A stretch of 13,134 nucleotides of DNA from contig JANYHQ010000305.1 of NCBI GenBank assembly GCA_025358985.1, positions 1 to 13,134 of the forward strand, given 5' to 3'. The position numbers were made by a program, and so were the translations under genes. Below, in pieces: positions 6,509 to 13,099 of this stretch. The notes below the pieces were generated by a model, which saw nothing but the letters and a program-made list of their open reading frames with translations, ran no database searches and was not told the DNA's origin. The stretch comes from Acidimicrobiales bacterium. Lineage in GTDB: Bacteria; Actinomycetota; Acidimicrobiia; Acidimicrobiales; JANYDT01. How positions within the stretch are numbered: the stretch's first letter is position 1; the number at the start of each line of letters is the position of its first letter.

Positions 6509-7429
6509 TCAGGGGGTGGGGGCGTGGCCCAGCGCCTGACGAAATGTCGGAGTGCTGGCATTGGCCAGCATCCGGTCGAAATGGCGAGACGCGTAATCCA
6601 CGAAGTCGAACTCGATACGGGAAATGGCCTGCTGCATCACGCCCCACATCGCCTCGCGAAGATCGCTCATCACCTGCATCAATTCCAGACGGGCCAACCG
6701 GCCCACGGTGACCGAGCCGAAGTAACCGGCAATGAGCTGTTCACGGGCGGCGGCATCGAGCTCATGATTGGTGGCCATATTGCCGAGATCGAACCATCGA
6801 CTGCCCATCCCGGCGTACTCCCAATCCAGGATCAACAGGCGGCCATCATCAGCGCGCAGCAGGTTGGCATTCAGCAAGTCGTGATGACACGGGACCTCCG
6901 GCTCCTGCCACGCCTTGAACACGGTTTGGATGTCGGCAGCCACCGCCGCGGCGTGGGGGAATTGCGGCGGCAGTTGCACGCCTCTCGCAATTGACGCGGT
7001 GGCGTATGTGTCGGCCACTTCGAAACAATCGAAGCGGCCACTCAGCGGCGCCGATCCATGAAAACTCCGGAGAGCCGCCGTCAACTGCGCCATGGTGACC
7101 GGTTCGGTGATGTCGGCCACCTCGGAGCCAGGCTCGAATCGTGTCACCAGAAACCCCTCCGGCATCACTACATGGAGCACCTCGGGGGCAATCCCCAGTG
7201 CCGCCGCTTGGCGCTGCGCCGCTGCTTCCACCACGCGATCTATACCCAGGAGTTGGGTGTCCTTGCCGGCCACCCGCAATACGCAGGCAGTGCCATCGGG
7301 GGCATCCACCACATAGTTACGGTTCGTCATTCCCCCACTGAGCGGGGTCAGTGCTTGAGCTCCGACGTGTTTCCACCCAGGTACGCGGCGAGCGACACCT
7401 ACCACTTCATCCATGTATTCCGGGGCCAC
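6509..7429 (-). CDS. Choline-kinase-like / APH-family phosphotransferase
   Basis: 306 residues of the protein-kinase-like fold shared by choline/ethanolamine kinases and aminoglycoside phosphotransferases. N-lobe: LSGGMTNRNYVV (30-41, nucleotide-loop region) and CVLRVAG (49-55). C-lobe: the Brenner-type catalytic motif HHDLLNANLL (182-191) with Asp184 as likely base and Asn189 as metal ligand, then LLILDWEYAGMGSRWFDLGN (198-217) with metal-binding Asp202. These enzymes move the ATP gamma-phosphate to a small-molecule hydroxyl; LDWEYAGMG with DLGN is typical of the choline/ethanolamine kinase branch, but the substrate is unproven. GTG at 7429 gives the longest form; ATG at 7414 (MDEVVGVARR) is equally possible, neither having a strong ribosome site. 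It lies 49 bases after the HAD hydrolase gene on the same strand, so co-transcription is likely. Its 3' end comes within 13 bases of the tandem repeat. Confidence 0.88.
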   Translation of the reverse strand: MAPEYMDEVVGVARRVPGWKHVGAQALTPLSGGMTNRNYVVDAPDGTACVLRVAGKDTQLLGIDRVVEAAAQRQAAALGIAPEVLHVVMPEGFLVTRFEPGSEVADITEPVTMAQLTAALRSFHGSAPLSGRFDCFEVADTYATASIARGVQLPPQFPHAAAVAADIQTVFKAWQEPEVPCHHDLLNANLLRADDGRLLILDWEYAGMGSRWFDLGNMATNHELDAAAREQLIAGYFGSVTVGRLARLELMQVMSDLREAMWGVMQQAISRIEFDFVDYASRHFDRMLANASTPTFRQALGHAPTP

Positions 7430-7478
7430 ATCCTGGTTGATGTGGGCACCGTATCGGCGCCGCCGCCATCATGTGGGG

Positions 7479-8189
7479 TTACTCCAGGGTGCTGAGGAGT
7501 GCCGGCAATTGACCCAGATGTTCCAACACGTGAAAGCGGCCGGTGTCGGTGTGATGCTGGGCCATCTCGGCTTGCTCCAGTGCCCAGGTGAACTGGTACG
7601 GAACGTGAATGCCGATGCCGCCGATTTCGAGCACCGGGAGAACATCGGATTTCAGCGAGTTGCCCACCATCACGAACCCTTGCGGGTCGATACCGTGGCG
7701 GGCGATGACCCGCAGGTACGTGGCCGGGTCCTTCTCATCCACCACTTCGATCTGCTCGAAGTGGTGAGCCAATCCGGAACCCGCCACCTTGGCGTTCTGG
7801 TGAAGTGGATCACCCTTGGTGATGAGCACCAATCGGTAGCGCAACGCCAACTGCTCCACGATGCCCGGTACATGGGGCAAAAGATCGGTGGGCCGACGCA
7901 ACATGTCCTTTCCATGATTAATAAGTGCGCTTAGCTCAGCACTGGGAATGCGTCCACCGGTGAGCGCAATGGCTGTTTCGATCATGGAAATGGTGAAGCT
8001 CTTGACGCCGTATCCATAGATGGTGACGTTGGTGCGTTCCGTTTCGGCCAATGCCGCCAGGGCAGTGCTGGCATCTACATCATCGGTGTGCAGAGTGATG
8101 AGGGCAGCAAACTCTTCTTCCACGTGATGGAAGTGATCCTCGTTGTGCCATAGGGTGTCGTCGGCGTCTAGTCCGACCGCCGTTACCAC
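7479..8189 (-). CDS. HAD-superfamily hydrolase
   Basis: 236 residues with all four haloacid-dehalogenase motifs: motif I GLDADDTLWHNE (D8 nucleophile, D10 acid/base), motif II VLITKGD (T124), motif III Lys in VVDEKDPATY (K153), and motif IV MVGNSLKSD (175-182) with D182 as metal ligand. Residues about 16-100 between motifs I and II are helical and would form a C1-type cap. Typical members are small-molecule phosphatases, phosphoglycolate- or nucleotide-phosphatase-like. I start the gene at GTG 8189, seven residues before the nucleophile as is normal. The frame is open up to 8306, but that part overlaps the preceding gene and has no HAD character. The SCO6745-family gene ends 10 bases upstream and a phosphotransferase follows, suggesting one transcript. 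The substrate is unknown. Confidence 0.88.
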   Translation of the reverse strand: MVTAVGLDADDTLWHNEDHFHHVEEEFAALITLHTDDVDASTALAALAETERTNVTIYGYGVKSFTISMIETAIALTGGRIPSAELSALINHGKDMLRRPTDLLPHVPGIVEQLALRYRLVLITKGDPLHQNAKVAGSGLAHHFEQIEVVDEKDPATYLRVIARHGIDPQGFVMVGNSLKSDVLPVLEIGGIGIHVPYQFTWALEQAEMAQHHTDTGRFHVLEHLGQLPALLSTLE

Positions 8190-8199
8190 GCCGTGGCGC

Positions 8200-9081
8200 T
8201 CACGGATTGGGGCGCGCGAGGTCGGCCGCTCCGGCACGGAGGTAGCCACCACCGGCGCGCACTGTGTTGCTCCACGAGGCGAGAACATCACAGACGGCAT
8301 CGGCATCAGTACCGAGTGCCTTGATGGCGGGCGCGAGTTGGAGGTCGGTGGCCTGCTCTACCTGTTCGCGAAGGTGTCGGCCTGAAACAGTCAGCGTGTT
8401 TGCGTCGATGAGGCCCCTGGCCAGCAAGCGTTCCATGGCGGCATCAATCTGATCGGGGCTCCACGCTCGGGTCCGCAGATACGAGGCAAACGGCAAGTCG
8501 ATGTAGCCCTCGGTGAGCAATCCAATTTCGATGGCGTCGAGACCGGCCGACGTCCACGCGGCGTTGTGGGCATCGCCGCGGAACTCTCGGAGGCGGTCGC
8601 CGGCCCGCCAAATCTGTCCGATGACGGCATCGGGTTCGGTCAACGACAACAGCCCGGCAAAGAGCGGCCTACCGCCGGGTTGGCAAGCGTCCACGGCGCG
8701 TCGCAACCCGCCGAGTACCAATTGGTGGCCTTCGGGCGCCTCGCCCACCAGACGGACCAATTGACTGATGGCACCATCGTCACGGGCCGCACAGATGGTG
8801 GCAGCATCGGTGAGCGTCCATCCGTGGCTGACCGAGGGAACAACGACGGCAGGGTTGAATACCCCGAAGGCAGCAGCCACCACTTGGCCCGGCACCTGGC
8901 CCATCACCGAGCCCCGACTGGTGAAGTAGGCCGGACCATCAGGCAGCGCTACCCCGTTGGCCTCACCACGACTGGGAGCAAATCCCAGGGCCATGTAGCG
9001 CTCATGGCAATCGGGTGCGAAGTAGACGGACCCGACGAAGGGTTCCAGTGAATCGCGCAACTGACGGCTCAGGTTGGACAT
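8200..9081 (-). CDS. SCO6745-family protein
   Basis: 293 residues matching, from memory, the actinobacterial SCO6745 family, whose members begin with a segment like LEPFVGSVYFAPDCHERYMALGF (12-34). Other visible family-like stretches are RGSVMGQVPGQVVAAAFGVFNP, the H-x-W-T block (SHGWTLTDAATICAARDDGAI), HNAAWTSAGLDAIEIGLLTEGYIDLPF and YLRTRAWSPDQIDAAMERLLARGLI. The last segment resembles a winged-helix fold, and members are sometimes labelled helix-turn-helix proteins. No catalytic motif, signal peptide or membrane segment is apparent, and the biochemical role is not established as far as I know. ATG 9081 is the start; no strong ribosome site precedes it, so a leaderless transcript is possible. 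It is the first gene of the minus-strand set with the HAD hydrolase and the phosphotransferase, divergent from the secreted-protein gene. Confidence 0.8.
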   Translation of the reverse strand: MSNLSRQLRDSLEPFVGSVYFAPDCHERYMALGFAPSRGEANGVALPDGPAYFTSRGSVMGQVPGQVVAAAFGVFNPAVVVPSVSHGWTLTDAATICAARDDGAISQLVRLVGEAPEGHQLVLGGLRRAVDACQPGGRPLFAGLLSLTEPDAVIGQIWRAGDRLREFRGDAHNAAWTSAGLDAIEIGLLTEGYIDLPFASYLRTRAWSPDQIDAAMERLLARGLIDANTLTVSGRHLREQVEQATDLQLAPAIKALGTDADAVCDVLASWSNTVRAGGGYLRAGAADLARPNP

Positions 9082-9181
9082 GTGCTGACCATAGCGAAGG
9101 TGATGACGCGATCAACTTTCGGTCCTCATATGCCGATCACACGTCGTGGACACACTGACGACTTCGTACAGCAGTGTTTCG

Positions 9182-9187
9182 AAAGGA
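9182..9187 (+). promoter_or_regulatory. Ribosome binding site of the small secreted protein
   Basis: AAAGGA lies six bases before ATG 9194. It favours this start over the in-frame upstream start at 9146, which would place 16 polar residues before the signal peptide. Confidence 0.6.
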
Positions 9188-9193
9188 CCCCTC

Positions 9194-9520
9194 ATGCTTC
9201 GCAAATCCCTGGCCACGGCAGCCATCGCCAGCACGTTGTTGGTGGGCGGCGCGTCAATGGCCACCGCGGAGGCACCGGCCACCACCGCACCCAAGCATCA
9301 GCTGAAGTGTGTGGGGGCGGCCGAGCACAAGCAGGCTCAAGCATTGCGTTTGCAAGCGGCCCAAGCCGATCTAGCCGCGCTGCGGTCTCGGCGGGCGGCG
9401 GCAGTAGCTGCGGGCCTCACTGCTCGAGTGGTGAAGATCGACGCTCACACTGCCAAGGTGTTGGCCCATATCGCCAAGATCAAGGCGGGTCAGGACAAGC
9501 TCAACGCCCGCTGCCCCTAG
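9194..9520 (+). CDS. Small secreted helical protein, 108 aa, two cysteines
   Basis: A signal peptide is clear: basic MLRK, hydrophobic SLATAAIASTLLVGGAS, then ATA as a likely signal peptidase I site after residue 25. The mature part (~83 residues) begins with an Ala/Pro/Thr-rich stretch, then C39, then a long Ala/Leu/Lys/Gln-rich helix (about 44-105; AAQADLAALRSRRAAAVAAGL, KVLAHIAKIKAGQDKLNA) that may form a coiled coil, and ends with C107. The two cysteines flank the helical region and could form a disulfide closing a helical hairpin. No lipobox is visible. I recognise no family and assign no function. The gene is alone on its strand, with its own divergent upstream region (9082-9193), and is followed by a hairpin before the convergent diiron enzyme gene. 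Confidence 0.8.
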   Translation: MLRKSLATAAIASTLLVGGASMATAEAPATTAPKHQLKCVGAAEHKQAQALRLQAAQADLAALRSRRAAAVAAGLTARVVKIDAHTAKVLAHIAKIKAGQDKLNARCP

Positions 9521-9556
9521 CCGCTGGGTCGGTCTGAGAGCCACATCATCGGCGAA

Positions 9557-9593
9557 AGGGTACAAAGTCCCGCTCAGCGAGTACTTCTACCCT
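9557..9593. terminator. Hairpin between convergent genes (possible bidirectional terminator)
   Basis: AGGGTA (9557-9562) pairs with TACCCT (9588-9593). Inside it AAGT (9565-9568) pairs with ACTT (9583-9586) and CGC (9571-9573) with GCG (9577-9579) around a TCA loop, with small internal loops. The structure sits in the 86-base gap between the ends of two convergent genes. Only short A or T tracts flank it, so termination is plausible but not strong. Confidence 0.35.
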
Positions 9594-9606
9594 CTTGGGG
9601 CCCGAG

Positions 9607-10764
9607 TCACGAAGCCAGGGCACCGGCTTCGCGGTCAGTGGCCACATGGTCAAGTTCCAAGTATTCGTCGCCGGTGTTGGCCCAGTCCTCGAACTGGATC
9701 ACGCCGATCTCTGTCCACTTCTGGCGCAGCCATCCGTCGCCCGCATCAAGGAGGCCCAACTTCTTGCAGTTGGGCACGATCTTGGAAAACAGCAACCGCT
9801 GGAAATCCTTGAACTCGTTGGGCAACCGCAATTGGATCTCCACCATCTTGCGGACGTCCACCCCCATCCGCTCCCATACTTCCTGCATCAAGAACCGGTC
9901 ACGCATGCGAATGCCCGCCTCGAAGGCAAACTCCTGGCGCTCTTGTAGCTCCGCCGACGTCATCCCCTCGTAGGCCTCCTTCAGCGACAACACACCAAAG
10001 GCCACATGGCGGGCTTCATCGGCCATCACATAGCGCAGCAGGCTCTTCAGGAGTGGCTCATTGGTGAGCATATGGAGAAAACCGAAGGCGGCCAGCGCCA
10101 GACCTTCCACCATCACCTGCATGCCCAGGTAGGTCATGTCCCACCGACTGTCCCGGATGATGTCATTGAGCAGCGCTTCGAGGTGGGCGTTGATGGGGTA
10201 ATACCCAGTGAGCTTGGTCTCCAGGTACTTGGCAAACACCTCCACATGGCGGGCCTCGTCCACCACCTGTGTAGCGGCGAAGAGTTTGGCGTCGTACCAC
10301 GGCACCGTTTCGGTGATACGAGCGGTACAGATGAGCGCCCCCTGCTCACCGTGCATGAATTGTGACAGGCGCCAGTTCTGCGCCTCGATGCCCAATTGCA
10401 GCCACTCCTTGTCCCCCCAACCCTTCAACAGACCTGCGTCTTCGGCCTCTTGACGGATCCATGCATCACCGGGAGCGGCCACCGACAACTCCCGCACCAC
10501 CTTCTCCACGTCCACGTCGATGGACCAGTCGAGGTCCTTCTCGCCGTTCCACTGACTGGTTTTGGCCTTCTCGTACAGCTTGTTGAGAGCGGGGCGGGTG
10601 CCCTTGCTGTAGTTCCAGGTGAACAACGAATCGAAGTTGGAGCTGACCAGTGAGTACTCGGCGGCGGAGTCACGATTGGTGAGCGACATGATGGCGTCAA
10701 CGTCATTGACATCACCGCGCAGCCGTTCGCGATCGGTGAGGTAGGTATCGGGATCGAGGGGCAC
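9607..10764 (-). CDS. Ferritin-like diiron protein (R2/oxygenase-like)
   Basis: 385 residues with the complete carboxylate-bridged diiron set: E140 in FMHGEQGAL, E170-x2-H173 in the first DEARH, E220 in MVEGLALAAFG, and E250-x2-H253 in the second DEARH (MADEARHVAFG). This is the two-times E plus ExxH arrangement of ferritin-like oxygenases and desaturases. WNGEKDLDWSIDVD (72-85) before helix 1 is also typical of this family. Such proteins activate O2 at a diiron centre; N-oxygenation, hydroxylation and desaturation all occur in relatives, so the reaction cannot be named. GTG 10764 is chosen because GGAGG (10770-10774) precedes it by five bases. The frame is open to 10971, but that part overlaps the TetR coding region and has no family sequence. 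It is divergent from the TetR gene, which probably regulates it through the inverted repeat at 10810-10837. Confidence 0.88.
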   Translation of the reverse strand: MPLDPDTYLTDRERLRGDVNDVDAIMSLTNRDSAAEYSLVSSNFDSLFTWNYSKGTRPALNKLYEKAKTSQWNGEKDLDWSIDVDVEKVVRELSVAAPGDAWIRQEAEDAGLLKGWGDKEWLQLGIEAQNWRLSQFMHGEQGALICTARITETVPWYDAKLFAATQVVDEARHVEVFAKYLETKLTGYYPINAHLEALLNDIIRDSRWDMTYLGMQVMVEGLALAAFGFLHMLTNEPLLKSLLRYVMADEARHVAFGVLSLKEAYEGMTSAELQERQEFAFEAGIRMRDRFLMQEVWERMGVDVRKMVEIQLRLPNEFKDFQRLLFSKIVPNCKKLGLLDAGDGWLRQKWTEIGVIQFEDWANTGDEYLELDHVATDREAGALAS

Positions 10765-10769
10765 GGAAA

Positions 10770-10774
10770 CCTCC
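10770..10774 (-). promoter_or_regulatory. Ribosome binding site of the diiron enzyme gene
   Basis: On the minus strand GGAGG precedes GTG 10764 by exactly five bases. This sets the start 69 codons inside the longest open frame. Confidence 0.75.
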
Positions 10775-10809
10775 GGGGCTTGGGCAGAAGCCGAGTGAAT
10801 ACTCAGGTT

Positions 10810-10837
10810 CAAGTGTGTGTGACGGTCCGCACACTTG
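10810..10837. promoter_or_regulatory. Inverted repeat in the divergent TetR/diiron promoter region (operator candidate)
   Basis: CAAGTGTG (10810-10817) and CACACTTG (10830-10837) are perfect 8-bp inverted arms 12 bases apart, 28 bp overall. They lie in the roughly 90-base gap between the diiron gene (start 10764, -) and the TetR gene (start about 10856, +). A TetR dimer bound here could control both directions, a common arrangement. Binding is inferred. Confidence 0.6.
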
Positions 10838-10855
10838 TCAAGGGTCGGCCACACT

Positions 10856-11572
10856 GTGGCGGTGGTAGCCCGACGCCCCAAACCAGCAACCGCCGCCCCG
10901 TCGGCCACCTTGTTGCGCCGCCAACCGCGCCAGGCCCGTTCACAAGAGCGCATAGAGCGGATCCTCGACACCGCCGAGCAACTGTTTGCCGAGATTGGCT
11001 ACGACGCCGCCACCACCAATCTCATCGCCGTGGAAGCAGGCACCAGTATTGGTTCGCTGTACGAGTTCTTCCCCAACAAGGAGGCCCTGGCCAGCGCCCT
11101 GGCTGACCGTTATCTGGCCGCCATCGGTCGTTTGTACGAAACCCTCATCGTGGACGAACCGGGGGTGACGCCGGAGGTAATGGTGCCGCGCGTAGTGGGC
11201 GCCCTCGACGCCTTCTATCGCGATCATCCGGGTGCGGTGCCGCTGCTCAATGGTCGATTCACATCTCCGGAACTGGCCAGTGCTGGTGCAAATCTGCAGC
11301 GGGCCATGGTGCGCCGTATCGACGCCGTCATCGCCAGTAGGCGACCGGATCTCTCGCCACCGCGTCGGCTGTTGGTGTCGGAGGTGATCGCCGAACTGGC
11401 GCGGTCGTTGCTGGTGCTGTCGGACCAGATGCCGTTGCATCAACGAAAAGCAATGATCCACCAAATCGAACTGGCGGTCCTCGGCTACTTACGCGAAACA
11501 ATCCCTGATCCCGAGGATCACCTACACACTGGCCTCGACTGCCCCACCGTTGATGCCAACATGCCCTCATGA
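10856..11572 (+). CDS. TetR-family transcriptional regulator
   Basis: 238 residues from GTG 10856. A basic, Pro/Ala-rich lead (1-28) is followed by the TetR DNA-binding domain: ERIERILDTAEQLFAEIGYDAATTNLIAVEAGTS in two runs (31-64), then IGSLYEFFPNKEALASALADRY, with the helix-turn-helix at about 48-70. The C-terminal part (about 85-238) is the variable ligand and dimer domain, containing VVGALDAFYRDHPGAVPLL and ELARSLLVLSDQMPLHQRKAMIHQIELAVLGYL. The start is uncertain: TTG 10835 is in frame but lies inside the operator-like repeat; AAGGG at 10840-10844 is a weak ribosome site for 10856. It is divergent from the diiron gene, and its stop codon overlaps the RidA start (ATGA at 11569-11572), so it heads a four-gene set. 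It probably represses both sides; the ligand may be a substrate or product of the diiron enzyme. Confidence 0.88.
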   Translation: MAVVARRPKPATAAPSATLLRRQPRQARSQERIERILDTAEQLFAEIGYDAATTNLIAVEAGTSIGSLYEFFPNKEALASALADRYLAAIGRLYETLIVDEPGVTPEVMVPRVVGALDAFYRDHPGAVPLLNGRFTSPELASAGANLQRAMVRRIDAVIASRRPDLSPPRRLLVSEVIAELARSLLVLSDQMPLHQRKAMIHQIELAVLGYLRETIPDPEDHLHTGLDCPTVDANMPS

Positions 11573-11952
11573 ACCGCCTCATCCAACCATCCGGTGTGGC
11601 CACCCCGGCCGCCAACTACGCCCTTGCTGTTGTGAGTGAGAGCCCAACCACCGTTCTGCATACGTCTGGAGTGGTTCCCACTCGCATGGACGGTACGGTG
11701 CCGGATGCGCTGGCGGATCAAGCGGTGGTGGTCTGGGGCACCATTGCTGCGTTGCTGGCTGAAGCGGACATGGCCACCACCGACCTCGTCAGCGTCACCA
11801 CCTATGTGGTGGACGGACAGGATCTGAGCGTGGTGATGGCGGCGCGCGACGTGGCCCTCGGTGGTCATCGGGCGGCGTCCACGCTGATTGTGGTTCCGCG
11901 TCTCGCTCGGCCCGAGTGGCTCATGGAGATCGCCGTGGTGGCCAGCCGCTGA
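11569..11952 (+). CDS. RidA/YjgF-family protein
   Basis: 127 residues, the usual size for the RidA (YjgF/YER057c/UK114) family. Family features are the N-terminal RLIQPSGVATPAANYALAVV, LHTSGVVP (30-37) on the trimer-facing strand, LLAEADMATTDLVSVTTYVVD, and the C-terminal HRAASTLIVVP and LMEIAVVA. By my alignment Arg101 corresponds to the substrate-carboxylate-binding Arg of RidA and Glu120 to its partner, so imine or enamine deaminase activity is possible; many paralogues have other or unknown roles. The start ATG overlaps the TetR stop as ATGA, and its own TGA overlaps the thioesterase ATG by one base, so translation of the three genes is probably coupled. A role in removing a reactive imine made by the diiron enzyme is speculative. 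Confidence 0.87.
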   Translation: MNRLIQPSGVATPAANYALAVVSESPTTVLHTSGVVPTRMDGTVPDALADQAVVVWGTIAALLAEADMATTDLVSVTTYVVDGQDLSVVMAARDVALGGHRAASTLIVVPRLARPEWLMEIAVVASR

Positions 11953-12362
11953 TGGCAGCCCATCACATGCAGGTGCGCGTACGATTCGGTGAGCTCGACC
12001 CGTATGGCCATGTGAATCACGCCGTGTACCTGGTGTTTCTCGAGGCCGGCCGGGTGGAGGCGTTGGAATCGGTGGGCATGGCGTTGGAGCGGATGGCCGC
12101 TGAGGGGTGGCAAGTGGTGGTGGCCGACATCTTGGTACGATTCCGGATGCCTGCGGTGGCGGGAGATGTGCTCACCGTGGAAACGGCTATAAGTGAGGTG
12201 GGGGCCGTCACCACTCGTTGGAAGCAACGAATCCTGCGCGGATCGCAAGTGTTGGTGGAGTCCGAACTTCGTGCTGGTTCCACCGGGGTCGACGGGCGAC
12301 CCAAGCGGCTGCCTCCCGACAGCGTCGACCATCTGCGTCGGTTGATGGCTGATGGGAACTGA
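11952..12362 (+). CDS. Hot-dog fold acyl-CoA thioesterase (4HBT family)
   Basis: 136 residues, a single hot-dog domain. RVRFGELDPYGHVNHAVYLVFLEAGRVE is present across 9-35, with Asp16 at the position of the 4-hydroxybenzoyl-CoA thioesterase catalytic Asp, the GHVNHA turn (19-24) and Glu31 on the central helix. It is followed by the strands VVVADILVRFRMPAVAGDVLTVET and WKQRILRGSQVLVESEL. These enzymes hydrolyse acyl-CoA or acyl-carrier thioesters in the cytoplasm; chain length or aromatic preference cannot be read off. I start it at ATG 11952, overlapping the RidA stop by one base; the longer frame from 11916 would lie inside the RidA gene. The kinase gene follows after 21 bases. Confidence 0.88.
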   Translation: MAAHHMQVRVRFGELDPYGHVNHAVYLVFLEAGRVEALESVGMALERMAAEGWQVVVADILVRFRMPAVAGDVLTVETAISEVGAVTTRWKQRILRGSQVLVESELRAGSTGVDGRPKRLPPDSVDHLRRLMADGN

Positions 12363-12380
12363 GCGCAGGACCGAGCGCAG
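12361..12380 (+). repeat. Two direct copies of GAGCGCAG, similar to the 79-bp repeat's 3' part
   Basis: GAGCGCAG occurs at 12361-12368 and 12373-12380, between the thioesterase stop and the kinase start. The same octamer occurs in each long repeat unit just before CCCC. It could be a relic or chance. Confidence 0.3.
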
Positions 12381-12383
12381 CTA

Positions 12384-13097
12384 GTGGACCTCGAATCGTT
12401 CGGTGCACTGTTGGTGAACACGATCCGGCCGGTCGATCGGCCGTTGCTGGTGGCCATGGCCGGTGCACCCGGTGTGGGCAAGAGCACCGCGGTGATACGT
12501 GTACAGGCAATGTTGCTCGTTGCCGCCATCACGTCGGTGGTGGTGCCGATGGATGGGTTTCATTTGGCCAACGCGGCGTTGAGCGATCTCGGACTCGCAC
12601 ACCGCAAGGGAGCGCCGGAAACCTTCGACGTGGACGGCCTGGCAGCAATGTTGACCCGAGTGTCGGCCGGATCGCGACCGAAGGGAGTCGTGAGGCCAGG
12701 CGAGCATCGAAGCGAAGCGGAGGAGCGCAGCCCCGGTGTTACGGCTGGACCACATGGGACAGTTTGGGCACCTGTGTTCGATCGTTCCATCGAGGCTGCT
12801 GTCGCTGGTTCCATCGCAGTGGATCCGGGTGTGCAGGTGGTACTGGTGGAAGGGAACTACGTGCTGATGGATGTGGAACCGTGGCTCAAGGTGTCATCGC
12901 AGTTCGATGTGCGCGCATATCTTCAGCATGCTGATGATGTTGTTCGGGTGAATCATCTCATTGCCCGTCACGTGGCCAACGGTCGCTCGCTGAGCGAAGC
13001 CACCGAGTGGGTCATGCGCTCCGACGAGGCCAATGCCCGCACGGTGGAACAAAGTCGCCAATCGGGCGATCACCTGATTGAGATCACCTTCAACTGA
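12384..13097 (+). CDS. P-loop nucleoside/nucleotide kinase family protein (YggC/FrcK-like) with in-frame repeat insertion
   Basis: 237 residues from GTG 12384. Walker A is GAPGVGKST (27-35); MDGFHLANAALSDLGLAHRKGAPETFDVDG runs over 56-85 and is the family's substrate-side block; VWAPVFDRSIEAAVAGSIAV (127-146), VVLVEGNYVLMD (152-163), LIARHVANGRS (192-202) and VMRSDEANARTV (210-221) complete the pattern. The family resembles pantothenate and uridine kinases and includes YggC and the FrcK protein of fructose uptake loci; the phosphate acceptor is not known here. Residues 94-117 are encoded by a diverged copy of the 79-bp repeat (12663-12735), lying between the conserved FDVDGLAAMLTRV and TVWAPVFDRS segments where relatives, as I recall them, have a short loop. 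The frame stays open and both flanks are conserved, so the protein is probably made. It is the last complete gene of the TetR-RidA-thioesterase set. Confidence 0.87.
   Translation: MDLESFGALLVNTIRPVDRPLLVAMAGAPGVGKSTAVIRVQAMLLVAAITSVVVPMDGFHLANAALSDLGLAHRKGAPETFDVDGLAAMLTRVSAGSRPKGVVRPGEHRSEAEERSPGVTAGPHGTVWAPVFDRSIEAAVAGSIAVDPGVQVVLVEGNYVLMDVEPWLKVSSQFDVRAYLQHADDVVRVNHLIARHVANGRSLSEATEWVMRSDEANARTVEQSRQSGDHLIEITFN
12663..12735 (+). repeat. Third, diverged copy of the 79-bp repeat, inside the kinase gene
   Basis: Aligned without gaps to unit positions 1-72, this copy differs at six positions (8, 10, 19, 36, 45 and 59); similarity fades after CCCC. It has the same orientation as the tandem copies about 6.2 kb away. 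It is read in the plus-strand frame that is free of stops (RPKGVVRPGEHRSEAEERSP) and adds a basic/acidic, Gly/Pro-containing segment to the kinase. Confidence 0.9.
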
Positions 13098-13099
13098 GC

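Noticed and set aside
6120..6647. Overlapping open frames on both strands through the tandem repeat
   Set aside because: They arise because the repeat is nearly stop-free and they only translate the repeat unit twice; no start signal or conserved sequence supports them.
8190..8306. N-terminal extension of the HAD hydrolase
   Set aside because: It overlaps the end of the SCO6745-family gene in another frame and lacks HAD character; the nucleophile motif normally lies near the N-terminus.
9143..9162. GTCGT-N10-ACGAC inverted repeat upstream of the secreted protein
   Set aside because: Five-base arms are expected by chance in GC-rich DNA and no regulator gene is adjacent.
10765..10971. 69-codon N-terminal extension of the diiron enzyme
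   Set aside because: It crosses the operator-like repeat and the TetR coding region; a GGAGG five bases before GTG 10764 marks the true start.
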